Assembly (NCBI GenBank): GCA_963719345.1
Contig: CAVRCA010000007.1
Span: forward strand, 1 to 64,000
Reading direction: 5' to 3'
DNA from: CAVRCA01 sp963719345
Lineage (GTDB): Bacteria > Pseudomonadota > Alphaproteobacteria > Acetobacterales > Acetobacteraceae
DNA: 64,000 bases
Below are positions 45,935 through 57,161 of this stretch, piece after piece. The notes under the pieces are model-generated. The model searched no databases, had not been told where the DNA came from, and saw nothing but the letters and a program-made list of their open reading frames with translations. A program made the translations under genes and the position numbers. Positions within the stretch are counted from its first letter, which is position 1; the number at the start of each line of letters is the position of its first letter.

Positions 45935-48702
45935 TCAGCCCTTAGACAATTCATCGAGCAGCTTCTGCGCTTCCGGCTTCTCGTCGAAACGGGCATCCGC
46001 CTCCAGCATGGAGGTCAGCAATTTGCGCGCCTCGTCGCGCTGGCCGGTGTCCTTCAGCGCCGCCGCGAGATGATACCGGATGTCGAGGTTGCGGGAGAGT
46101 TGCTCGCTCGCCTGCCGCAGCAGGGGCAGCGCCGTCTGTGCCGCTCCCTGCTTGACCAGGATCCAGCCGAGGGTGTCGGCGGTCTGCCCGTCCGGCAGCA
46201 GCAGATAGGCTTGCTGGGCCAGGTCGCGGGCTCGCGGATCGCCCCGCTTCTGGTAGATCCAGGCGAGGTTGTTGAGGGCGATCGGGTCGCGCGGTCGCTT
46301 CTGCAGCAGCGAGGTGAGGTGCGCCTCGGCGCGCTCCAGCTTGCCCTGCGTGATCTCCAGGCCGGCAAGCGTCTGCGCCACGGCGACGTCGTTCGGGTTC
46401 TTGGCCAGCCAGTCGGTCAAAATCTGCGCCGCCTGATCCTGGTGGCCAGCGGACAGTTGCGCCCCGGCGAGGCGCAGCGCCATGACGGCAGAGGGCGACT
46501 GCTTCAACTGCTCGGCGAACTCGGCGGCCGCGTCATCGAACCTGCCGGCCGACATATAGAGATCGCCCTTGAGGGCGCGGACGGCGGGCGTGTCGCCCAC
46601 CTGGCTGCGCAACCGCTCGGCCGTGCCGAGCGCCTGCGACAGACCGCCCGCCTTGTTGTCGATCGCCACATAATCCTGCAGCAGGGCGATATTTTCCGGC
46701 AACACGCGCAGGCCCTCCTGCACGACGTTGCGGGCCGCCTCGTATTCCTTCGCCGCGACGAGCAGCGCGATCAGGCGGCGCCGCGCCTCCAGCGATTTCG
46801 GCTCGATGGCGAGGGTCTTGAGGGTGGCGTCCCGCGCCTCGGCCATCCGTCCAAGGGCGATGTCAGCGCGCGCTGCGGCGCCCAGCAGGGCCGGGCTCGC
46901 GGCGAGGTCCGTGGGGTTTGCGTTCAGCAGCGCGAGCGCCTTTTCGCCGCCGCCGGTGCGCGTATAGAGATCGGCCAGGCTCACGGTCAGGCGGACGTCC
47001 TTCGGAGCCGCCGCCCGGGCCCGCTCCAATGCGGCGATGGCGTCCGCTGTCTTGCCGTCCGCCGATTGGCTCGCGACCAGCAGGCTCAGCGCCGGTTCGC
47101 TGACCGGGTCCTTGGCAAGGATCGCCTTCAGCATCCCGGCAGCCTCGTCGCGATGACCCTGCATCGCCGCGATCCGTGCCAGGTTCACTTGCGCCGGCAC
47201 GAAGTCGGGGTTGGCGGCGACGATGCGGCTGAACTGATCGCGCGCCCCGTTCGGGTCGAGCTGCGCCAGCTTCAGCAGCCCTTCGAGGTTCTGCACCGCC
47301 GGCGTGTCGCCTTGTGCCTGCCGGATCTTGGTGATCGCCGCGGCGGCGCGTCCGACGTCCCCGGTGGCCATCTCCGCCGAGAACAAGGCGGCGCCGACCG
47401 AGGCCTCCTTCGGGGCGATCTCGAGCGCCTTCTCGAGATCGGCGACGGCGGCATTGGGGTCCCCGGCGGCCAAGCGACTCGCCGCCAGCCGTCCACGGGT
47501 CTGCAGATCGCCCGGCGCCAGCGCGGCGGCCTTCTCGAATGCCCGCGCCGCCTGCTCCGGCTGGCCCATGGCGGCATAGGCCCGCCCGAGCAGATCATAG
47601 GTCGCCTCGTCGGCAGCTCCCGCCGACGCCCATTTCGTCAGCGCCTCGATCGCGGTGTCGGGCCGCTGGCGCTGCATCGCGATGCCGGCCAGCAGCTTGG
47701 CACCGGCGAGATCATCCGGCGCGCGGGCAACGTAGCGCTGGGCCGCGCTCTCCGCCTGCTCCAGCTGCCCGAGCTGAGCCTTGACGAACGCCTGCAGGAG
47801 GTAGGCTCGCGGCTGGGTCGGCATCGCGCCCGACATCTTCAGCAAGGTGGCGTCGGCGGTCTTGAAGTCCCGCTGGCGCACCTGCAGCAAGGCTTGCAGC
47901 ATCAGCATGCGGGTGTTGTTCGGCAACGCCGCCGCGACCGTCGCGAGGTCCGCCCGGGCCTGCTCGTCCTTGCCGGCAGCGATCAGCAGGCTGGCCCGTT
48001 CCAGGCGGCCATCCAAGAAGCTCGGCGCTCCGCCGACGAGCCGGTCGGCAGCAGCCAGCGCCGCCGCGACGTCGCCCTTGCGATGCAGCAGCTCCACCTG
48101 TTGCAGCAACGCTTGCGGGTTCTTGGGCTGCAGCGCGACCGCCCGGTCAGCCTTGACCTGCGCCGTCGCGACGTCGCCCCGCGCGAGCGCCATCCGGAAC
48201 TCGGCCAGCAGCGGCTCGAGCGCGTCGGGGGCCAGCCGCTCGGCCTCGGTGAAGGACGCGGTGGCGCCGGTCGGGTCACGCAGGGCGGCCTGCGCATAGC
48301 CGCGCGCCACCAGGATCTGCGCATCGAGCGCGGGATCGGTGTTGCCGACCGTAAAATCCCGCAGCAGCTCAGGATACTTGTTCTGCACCATGTAGGCCTG
48401 CGCGAGCAGCGGGACGACCTGGTGCGCGTCGTAGCCCCGCTCGCGCGCGGCGACGGCTTCCTTCTGTGCGGCGACCGGATCGCCGAGCTGCAGGTTGACG
48501 CGCGCGAGCTGGAAATGCGCCTCGGCGCTCTGCGGGTCCTCCCGGACGGCATTGCGCAGCTCGATCTGCGCCGATTTGAGGTCGCCCTTCTGGAGCGCCT
48601 GTCGGGCATCGGCAAGGTAGTCGCGGGCATGCGCCAGCGCCGGCCACAGCAGGGCCGAGGCCGCGATCAGAGCGCCGAGATGGCTATGCCGCATGATCCT
48701 GT

Positions 48703-48706
<4 letters not shown>
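45935..48706 (-). CDS. prsT: PrsT-type TPR-repeat protein of the exosortase A system
   Basis: 923 residues from ATG 48706, whose bases overlap the prsR stop (ATGA). A signal peptide (LGALIAASALLWPALAHARD) is followed by about twenty TPR units almost to the end (for example AEAHFQLARVNLQLGDPVAA, ALNNLAWIYQKRGDPRARDL). Length, position next to PrsR/PrsK and repeat style fit TIGR02917. That family is described as a lipoprotein, but no cysteine stands at the cleavage site here, so it is probably a soluble periplasmic form. Expected to scaffold polysaccharide assembly or export proteins. Confidence 0.87.
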
Positions 48707-50118
<1,412 letters not shown>

Positions 50119-50130
50119 TGCGCTTCCCAC

Positions 50131-52185
50131 TCAGGCCGACACCGAGGCGAGTTCCTCGGCGGCAACCGCTACTGCGGGCAGCAGCAGGCGCATCGTCGTG
50201 CCGACGTTTACCTCACTGATGACAATGAGATCGCCGCCGATCTCGCGGACCAGCTCGCGCGCCTGATACGCGCCAATGCCGTGACCGCCCCGCTTGGTCG
50301 AGGCGAACGGCGCGAACAGCCGGTCGCGCACGAATTCAGCGGCCATCCCGATACCCTGATCGGCGATGTCGATGGTGACGCTGAGCGGACTGTGGCGGAC
50401 GGTGACGACGATCGGTTCGCGCCCGCTCGACGCCTCTGCCGCATTGTCCAGCAGATGCGACACGACGGCGTCGAAGGCGCTGGGCTCCATGATGACGTTG
50501 CCGCCGCCGCCGTCGTCTCGGAGGTCAATCTCGATCCCGCGGGCACGGGAGCACGACCGGACGAGATCGGCCAGGCGCTGGATCGGCACGATGACCGCCC
50601 GCTCGATCCGCTCGTCGCGGGCTTGCAGCCGCGCCAGCAGCGCCGTTATTTTTCCAACCGACGCGCGGACAGTCTTCAGCACGTCGCGCTGGAATTCAGG
50701 GTTGTCGGCGTGGATTTCGGCGTTCGACAACAGCATCGAGAGCTGGCTCGACACGTTCTTGATGTCGTGGATGACGAATGCAAAGCGCTTGCCGTATTCC
50801 TGCAATTCGCGGCCTTGCGCCAGCACTTGGCGGGCGCGCTGCTCGGCCAGGTGGCTGGCCACCTCGCGGCCGACGATGCGCAGAAGGTCGTAGGCTTCGC
50901 GATCGAGCTTGAACTGGGCGCGCGACCGGAGGAGCACGACGAACCCGATCATCCTCCCGGCATGGTTCAGCGGCACCGCCAACCACAGCTCCGGCAGCAC
51001 CGTGCTCCAGGTCGGCTGCTCGGCCATCCGGCTCAACTCGACGATCCACAGGCCGTCGCGGAGCGCCTCGACGAGCGGGTCGGTCCGCGGAATCGGCACC
51101 GGTGCGGCGGGCAGGTTCCACGACCCGGCCCAGCAGAACGCCGCGTCCTGCGGATCGCGGACGAACAGCGCGCCGCCGGGGCTGTCGACGACCTCCGCAA
51201 CCGCCCTGATCGCCCGCGCCTGCAATCGGCTGAAGGTTTCCGGCGAGGACAGCGTCTCGATGCAGCGCCCCCACTCGCGACGGTAATCATAGCGTAGGCT
51301 GAAAAAGTGATTGACGACGAGCGCCCGCACGCGGGAGCGGGCGGAGCCCGAGGTGAGCAGGACCGCCACCGCCAGGACGCCGGCGAAGACGATGCTGGTC
51401 TGCGCCACCACGCCCCATTCGGGACTGCTCTGCCGAAAAACCTCGCCCGCCGCCGCCAGCGCCAGCAGAAACACTCCGCTCGCGATCAGCGTCGCGCTGT
51501 GGAAGACGACCGTCCGCGAGACGTGGATGTCGATCTTCCATGTCCGATTGCGGGCCGCGGCGACAGCCAGGAGCGGGGCAGCGATCGCCGTCACGCTCGC
51601 CCGCCCGGCGAACAGGATGAGCGAGACGCGCCGAAACAGCAGCGCATCGGAGTACAGGACCAGGTCGTACAGCGAGAGTCCTCCGAGCGCGATGCACAGC
51701 AGGTTGATGTGCCAGCGCGCGTCCGCCCGGGTGTTGAGGTAGAGGTTCTCGATTAAGAGAAGGTTGCAGACCGCCAGGCCGATGCGGGCCGCGACCTCGA
51801 CCACCCAGGGATTTGCGCCCACCCGGGCGGCCAGCGCGTCGCCCATAGGGGTGGCCGCGAGCAGCACGACGGCGACCAACCCCGGCACGGCAAGACTCTG
51901 GGCGATCTGCCGCCGGCTCAGGACCGTGCGGCCGAAAATCTGGACGGTGAACGCGTACCAGCCGACCGAGCGCGCCACTTCCAGCCACGAGGCGGGTCCG
52001 CCGCCCGTTGCCGGCCATCGCAGGACGACGGCTCCCGCCCAGGCAGCTGTGAGCAGGCACGCGCCCGCCAGCCCGAGGCCGGTCCGGCTCAACCGGGCGC
52101 GCAGCAGGATCAAGCCGACGAGCACGAGGTAGATCACCGCGCAGGCCGCGTGCAGCAACGCCGTCGCCGGCATGCCGGCCCTCAT
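50131..52185 (-). CDS. prsK: PrsK-type membrane sensor histidine kinase
   Basis: 684 residues from ATG 52185. About eight N-terminal membrane segments (to about residue 290) form the sensor, followed by a GAF-like region and the kinase core: H-box FVIHDIKNVSSQLSMLL with His473, N-box SHLLDNAAEASSG, and ATP motifs DIADQGIGM and GGHGIGAYQARELV. This architecture is TIGR02916, the partner of PrsR. The unusual H-box (HDIKN) is typical of this group. It is 36 bp after the sugar transferase gene. The signal is unknown. Confidence 0.92.
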   Translation of the reverse strand: MRAGMPATALLHAACAVIYLVLVGLILLRARLSRTGLGLAGACLLTAAWAGAVVLRWPATGGGPASWLEVARSVGWYAFTVQIFGRTVLSRRQIAQSLAVPGLVAVVLLAATPMGDALAARVGANPWVVEVAARIGLAVCNLLLIENLYLNTRADARWHINLLCIALGGLSLYDLVLYSDALLFRRVSLILFAGRASVTAIAAPLLAVAAARNRTWKIDIHVSRTVVFHSATLIASGVFLLALAAAGEVFRQSSPEWGVVAQTSIVFAGVLAVAVLLTSGSARSRVRALVVNHFFSLRYDYRREWGRCIETLSSPETFSRLQARAIRAVAEVVDSPGGALFVRDPQDAAFCWAGSWNLPAAPVPIPRTDPLVEALRDGLWIVELSRMAEQPTWSTVLPELWLAVPLNHAGRMIGFVVLLRSRAQFKLDREAYDLLRIVGREVASHLAEQRARQVLAQGRELQEYGKRFAFVIHDIKNVSSQLSMLLSNAEIHADNPEFQRDVLKTVRASVGKITALLARLQARDERIERAVIVPIQRLADLVRSCSRARGIEIDLRDDGGGGNVIMEPSAFDAVVSHLLDNAAEASSGREPIVVTVRHSPLSVTIDIADQGIGMAAEFVRDRLFAPFASTKRGGHGIGAYQARELVREIGGDLIVISEVNVGTTMRLLLPAVAVAAEELASVSA

Positions 52186-52221
52186 CGTCGGGGCTCCGGG
52201 GCAGGCCGGATCAAGGCGGCG

Positions 52222-53592
52222 CTAACGCGCACCCTCCTGGAACAGGATGACACGCACGGTCGAGACGAGGATCAGAAGGTCGAGCAGCAGGCTGCGGTTC
52301 TTGACGTAATAAAGATCGTACGAAAGCTTCTCCCGCGCATCCTCCACCGACGCGCCGTAGGGAAAATTCACCTGCGCCCAGCCGGTTATGCCCGGCTTGA
52401 CGTAGCTCCGATCCTGGTAGAACGGGATCACCCTGGCAAGCTCCTCGACGAACAGCGGACGCTCTGGCCGCGGCCCGATGAAGCCCATCTCGCCGCGCAG
52501 CACGTTGATCACCTGCGGCAGTTCGTCGATCCGGGTGGCGCGGATGAAGGCGCCGATCCGGGTGATGCGCGGATCATTCTTCGACGCCCACCGCGGCTTG
52601 CCGCCCGCCTCCGCATCGCTCCGCATACTGCGGAACTTCAACAGCGTGAAAACCCGCCCGTGCAGTCCGACCCGGGCCTGGCGGTAGAACACATCGCCCG
52701 GACTGTCGAGCTTGATGACTGCGGCGACGACGAGCATCAGCGGCAGCGTGAGAGCGAGGAACAGCAGGCTGATACAGATGTCGGCGCACCGGCGAGCAGC
52801 GGCGTCGAACGGACTCGCCGCAAGTCCGTCGGCGGAAAGCCACCAGTTCGGCGGCATGGTCGCGAGGTCGATGCGCCCGAGATGCTGTTCCCAGAACGTC
52901 ACGTCCTCGAACACCCGCACACCCTTGAGCTTGCACTCGAGCAGCCGGTCGAGCGGCAGGCGGTCCGTGTCGTCCGCCGCGATCACCACGCCCCAGGGCT
53001 TGCGCGGACCCAGGGCGGTGGTCAGGTCGTCCAATCCATTCGGATCGACCGAGCCAGTGTGCTCGAACAGCTTGCCCCGCTGGGCGCGAATCACCGCCCC
53101 TAGTCGCGTCGCGCGCTGCCCGCTGCCAACGACGACGACCGGCCGGACGAACAGCTTGCGCCGCAGCGCGACGGCGAACGCCAACCGGCTGATCAGCAGG
53201 CACGCGCCCCAGGCCAGCAGCACCTCGAACAACCATAGAAGGTAACGGTTGCTCAACCGGATGCGCAGGCCCTCGCTGACCAGCAGAATGGCCAGGAAGG
53301 CGAGCCCGCCGGTGACAGCCGCGTAGATCGGCAGGCTGCGCTGCCGCAGGCACAGTTCCGGCCGGTAGAGCCCGACCGTGATCGAGGTCGCGGCGATCGT
53401 GAATGCCAGCAGTGCCGCGAGAGCAATGCCCTCGGCCCGTAACGGCAGCGAGGCGAAAGCAGCGAAATCCACCGCTTCCGGCACGGCGGACAGACCCAGC
53501 ATGGCGTCGATGACGGCGAACGAAAGCAGCATCTCCGTCAGACAGAGCAAACTCATTTCCAATGAGAGATGGTTGCCGACCGACCTGGCCAT
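52222..53592 (-). CDS. Initiating undecaprenyl-phosphate sugar-1-phosphate transferase (XrtA-locus EPS type)
   Basis: 456 residues if begun at ATG 53592 (MARSVGNHLSLEMSLL) with GGAG six bases upstream; further ATGs lie at 53595 and 53604. Four N-terminal membrane spans and a CoA-binding-like domain (RPVVVVGSGQRATRLGAVIRA) are followed by the bacterial sugar transferase domain with KFRSMRSDAEA, TRIDELPQVINVLRGEMGFI, GPRPERP and KPGITGWAQVN. This is the polyisoprenyl-phosphate hexose-1-phosphate transferase type (TIGR03013/EpsB-like) that starts the repeat unit. First gene of the leftward operon. Confidence 0.9.
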   Translation of the reverse strand: MARSVGNHLSLEMSLLCLTEMLLSFAVIDAMLGLSAVPEAVDFAAFASLPLRAEGIALAALLAFTIAATSITVGLYRPELCLRQRSLPIYAAVTGGLAFLAILLVSEGLRIRLSNRYLLWLFEVLLAWGACLLISRLAFAVALRRKLFVRPVVVVGSGQRATRLGAVIRAQRGKLFEHTGSVDPNGLDDLTTALGPRKPWGVVIAADDTDRLPLDRLLECKLKGVRVFEDVTFWEQHLGRIDLATMPPNWWLSADGLAASPFDAAARRCADICISLLFLALTLPLMLVVAAVIKLDSPGDVFYRQARVGLHGRVFTLLKFRSMRSDAEAGGKPRWASKNDPRITRIGAFIRATRIDELPQVINVLRGEMGFIGPRPERPLFVEELARVIPFYQDRSYVKPGITGWAQVNFPYGASVEDAREKLSYDLYYVKNRSLLLDLLILVSTVRVILFQEGAR

Positions 53593-54051
53593 CATGGTCT
53601 CCATGGCCCGGACCGCGGCGCGGTCGGCGAGCCGGCGTGAAAAGCGTTGGGCAACGAATCGGCCGCAAGCGGACGCGACACGCGGTCCGCTCACTGGGGT
53701 CGGCCGGAAAAGTGGATAGTACCCTCTGGGATGCAACTCCGACTGTCTTTTGGCGCCCGATTGCACAAACCTTCGGTTGCGCATACATGCCCAGTCAGAG
53801 CAGTGCGCACAAGAAGTTTATGCATCTTGCGGCTGTTTATCCCCAGGAAAATTCGGCCATTAAGCGTTGTTGAGGTCCGAACCTCGCGGTATAAGGTCCG
53901 CGCAAAGACCATCCCTGCTCTCTGGTTGCGTTTAGCGCAGTTGCACAGGCGGAGGCGCAATCCTGCCGGCTCTCATCAGCCGGTGTCTAAGCTCGAGACG
54001 GAGCGCTCACCGGGTCGGCGGCTCCGCCCTTCCCTGCGGTTCGAGGTCATC
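53593..54051. promoter_or_regulatory. Divergent control region of the exosortase A locus
   Basis: 459 bases between the leftward sugar transferase operon and the rightward export operon, with no protein-like frame. It holds a sigma-54-like element TGGCGCCCGATTGCA (53751-53765) whose GG-GC spacing is nine instead of ten bases, a palindrome GTGCGCAC (53803-53810), a second TTGCACA (53941-53947; the first is 53761-53767) and a small hairpin GAGGT/ACCTC (53872-53885). A sigma-54 promoter would fit control by PrsR. All sites are suggestive only. Confidence 0.45.
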
Positions 54052-54696
54052 GTGGTTGGCAGACGATGTTCGGCTCTGGTCTTCCTTGGCATGGCGGCGG
54101 TTCTTTCGGGCTGCGTGGCCGGCTCGTCGCCGACCGCAGGCGGCCACTCGGCATCCTCGGCCGTCGCTTCCGCCGTCCCCGATGGCGCCGGCTACGTGGT
54201 CGGGCCCGGGGACAGCCTGAGCGTGTTCGTCTATCGCTCGCCCGAACTCAGCGTATCGGAGCTTCCGGTACGTCCCGACGGGCGCATCTCCGTGCCGCTC
54301 ATCGAGGATATCGAGGCCGCCGGCCGGACCCCGACGCAGCTTGCGCGCGACATCGAGGAGCGGCTGCGCAAATACGTCAAGGACCCGAGCGTGACGGTCA
54401 TCGTGCGCGGCTTCGTCGGTCCGCTGGACCGGCAGGTCAAGGTGATCGGTGAAGCGACCGAGCCGATCGCCCTGCCGTATCGGGAGCACATGACCGTCCT
54501 CGACGTGATGATCGCGACCAAGGGGCTGACCAAGTTCGCTGCCGGCAACAGCGCCGTGATCGTCCGCCGCACCGCCGAGGGACGCCAGGCGACGATCAAG
54601 GTGCATCTCACCGACTTGGTTAAGGATGGCGACATAACTCAGAACGTAGAAATGGCGCCGGGTGACACGCTGATCATCCCGCAAACCTGGTTCTGA
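54052..54696 (+). CDS. Polysaccharide export outer-membrane lipoprotein (Wza-like, XrtA type)
   Basis: 214 residues from GTG 54052, which has GAGG five bases upstream. Short lipoprotein signal with lipobox VLSGC. The mature part starts with the polysaccharide export motif GYVVGPGDSLSVFVYRSPELS, then RPDGRISVPLIEDIEAAGRT (Poly_export domain) and a SLBB-like region (VKVIGEATEPIALPYREHMTVLDV). It ends MAPGDTLIIPQTWF. Shorter than E. coli Wza, as usual for TIGR03027 members. First gene of the rightward operon; forms the outer-membrane exit with the chain-length protein. Confidence 0.92.
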   Translation: MVGRRCSALVFLGMAAVLSGCVAGSSPTAGGHSASSAVASAVPDGAGYVVGPGDSLSVFVYRSPELSVSELPVRPDGRISVPLIEDIEAAGRTPTQLARDIEERLRKYVKDPSVTVIVRGFVGPLDRQVKVIGEATEPIALPYREHMTVLDVMIATKGLTKFAAGNSAVIVRRTAEGRQATIKVHLTDLVKDGDITQNVEMAPGDTLIIPQTWF

Positions 54697-54706
54697 GCGG
54701 AGCCCG

Positions 54707-56246
54707 ATGGACGCCTTATTCCTTCAGCTCGGACGCTATCTGAAGGCCGCCTGGCAGCGCCGCTGGATCGCGCTTGCGGTGACTTGGCTGGTGTGTGCGG
54801 TGGGCTGGACGCGTGATCGCGCTGCTGCCCAATCAGTATGAGGTCAGCGCGCGGCTCTATGTCGACAGCGACGCCGTGCTGACCCCGCTGCTCCGCGGCG
54901 TTGCCGCCGAAACCACGGCGACGGGCGAGCTCGATAACCTGCAGCGGACGATCCTGAGCCGGCCAAACCTCGAAAAGCTCATTTCCAAGACCGACCTCGA
55001 CCTGACCCTGACGAGCGGAGCGGATCGCGACCGCCTCATCCAGGAACTCGGCAACGACATCAAGATCAAGCCGCAAACCAAGACGCTGTTCACCATCGAG
55101 TATCGCAATACCAGCGCCAAGCTCGCCTATCAGGTGGTGGACGCGCTGCTCGCGATCTTTGTCGAGAGCGCCAGTGCGACCAACCGGGCCGACATGGAGA
55201 ACGCCCGGCGCTTTCTCGACCGCCAGATCGCGTCCTACGAGGCGCAGCTGAGTGCCGCGGAGAAGCGACGGGCCGAGTTCCGCCTGCGCTATCTCAGCAT
55301 CCTGCCGGTGGAAGGCCAGGACGGCTCGTTCGGTCTGACGCGGTTCGACCAGGTGCGGGAGAACGTGGCCGCGCTCGCCGGGCAGCTCGAGGACGCCGTC
55401 GGCAAGCGGGAGGCGCTGAAGCAGGAACTCGCCAACACGCCGGCGGCGATCACCCCCGAGGCCGCCGCCGCGACCGGCGCCGGTGGCCTTAGCCGGCTGG
55501 CCCAGGCCGAGGAAACGCTGCGCGATCTGCGCTTGCGCTACACCGACGATTATCCGGACGTCATCGCCGCCAAGAACCTGATCGCATCGCTGAAGGCGTC
55601 GCCGCCACCAAGCGGTGCCGTGGTCGGCCGACGTGGCGGCGGGCGCGGCCAATCGATCTCGAACCCGATCTACGAGCAGGTCAAGCTGCGGCTGGTCGAT
55701 GCCGACGCCGCCGTCCTCTCGCTGAAGCGGCAGCTCGACGGAGCCACCAAGGAGCGCGATTCGCTGGCCGCCCTGGCACGCCAGACTCCTGCGGTGCAGG
55801 CCGAGTACAAGGCGCTCGACCGCGACTACAGCGTGCTCAATCACGACTACCAGGAATTGCTGGTCCGTCGTGAGGCGGCGCAGATCGCGGAGGCGGCGGA
55901 GACCCAGGCCGACAAGGTGAAGCTCACCGTCGTAGATCCGCCGCAGGTGCCGCGTCTGCCGGTCTCGCCCAACCGCGTCCTCCTGTTTCCGGCGGTCCTG
56001 CTCGCCGGCATCGGCGCCGGGATCGGCCTCACCCTGCTGATCGGCCAGTCCGACCGTTCGTTCCGCACCATCGAGGATCTGCGCGGCCTCGGGTTGCCGG
56101 TGCTGGGCGGCGTCAGCGTCCTGCAATCGACCTTCTCGCCAAAACGCGCGATGGCCACCATCGGCTTCTGTGCCGGCATCCTGGGATTGGTCATGATATT
56201 CGGCGGCCTGCTCGCCTACGCCATCCGCACCCAGCCGGTGGTCTGA
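54707..56246 (+). CDS. XrtA-system polysaccharide chain-length determinant (Wzz/GumC-like), one frame break
   Basis: ATG 54707 (MDALFLQLGRYLKAAWQRRW) starts 10 bp after the export gene. The first membrane segment (WIALAVTWLVCAVGW) lies in one frame and the rest (RVIALLPNQYEVSARLYVD) in another, joined by adding one base near 54810. A long periplasmic coiled-coil part follows (ARRFLDRQIASYEAQLSAAE, YRDLRLRYTDDYPDVIAAK-type motif), then a conserved P-rich segment VVDPPQVPRLPVSPNRV and two C-terminal membrane spans. It matches TIGR03007. Controls polymer length with the kinase encoded next. Confidence 0.9.
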
Positions 56247-56248
56247 CG

Positions 56249-57161
56249 ATGGCATCGCAACCCCTCAATCTCGTCGAGCGCGCGGCCGAGCGCCTGCGTC
56301 AGACCGGCGCCGCCGACATCGGTGCCGCGCCGTTGCTCGACGTCGAGAACCGATCGCCTGACGCCGGGGTCCCGCTCCCGGGCGCCCCGCACCGCACGAC
56401 GCCGAACGGCAGGCCAAGCACCGCGCCCGTCATCGGCAACGCCGTACCTGGAGCGGGCCGGACTCGTGCCGTGGACCACGGAGCGCAGCCGCATCTCCGA
56501 GGAATTCCGCATCATCCAGTCGCAGGTCATGCGCGCGGCGTTCGCCCCGGCGGCGAACGGCCCGTCATCGGCCAATCTGGTCATGGTCACGAGTGCCCGG
56601 GCCGGCGAGGGGAAGAGCTTTGCCGCGCTCAACCTGGCGCTGAGCATTGCCCGCCAGCGCGACCACGACGTTCTCCTGATCGACACCGATGCGAAGGACC
56701 GTTCGCTCGGGCGGTCGCTCGGCCTGGTCGACGAACCCGGGCTGCTCGATCTGGCACTCGACCCGCGGCTCGATCCGGGCGACCTGATCGCCAGGACGGA
56801 GCTTGAAAAGCTGTCCGTCCTGCCGCTCGGGACGCGACCCGAGCAGAGCACCGAGGTATTCGCCACCCGGCAGCTGACCCGGCTGATCCGGGATCTTGGC
56901 CGGCGCTATGCCGATCGCGTGGTGATCCTCGACGCCGCACCCTGCCTGTCGAGCAGCGACCCGAGCACGCTCGCCCCGGTGGTCGGGCAGATCGTGCTCG
57001 TCGTCGAGGCGGAGCGGACCCAGCGGGCCGAGGTGGAAGCCGCGCTCGACCTGGTCCAGGTCTGCCCGACGATCTCGCTCCTGCTCAATAAGGTGCAGGT
57101 CACAACCCGGCACACGTTCGGGGCCTATGCCCCGACGACACGCCATTTCGAGAGTGAATGA
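56249..57161 (+). CDS. XrtA-associated tyrosine autokinase (BY-kinase), one frame break
   Basis: ATG 56249 (MASQPLNLVERAAERLRQTG) lies 2 bp after the chain-length gene. The N-terminal 65 residues are in one frame and the rest (YLERAGLVPWTTERSRISEE) in another, with the break near 56445. The ATPase core has Walker A SARAGEGKSFAALN, Walker A' VLLIDTDAKDRS and Walker B RVVILDAAPCL, as in TIGR03018. The C-terminus has only one tyrosine in its last 20 residues (GAYAPTTRHFESE) instead of a tyrosine cluster. Its stop overlaps the next start (ATGA). Confidence 0.88.
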
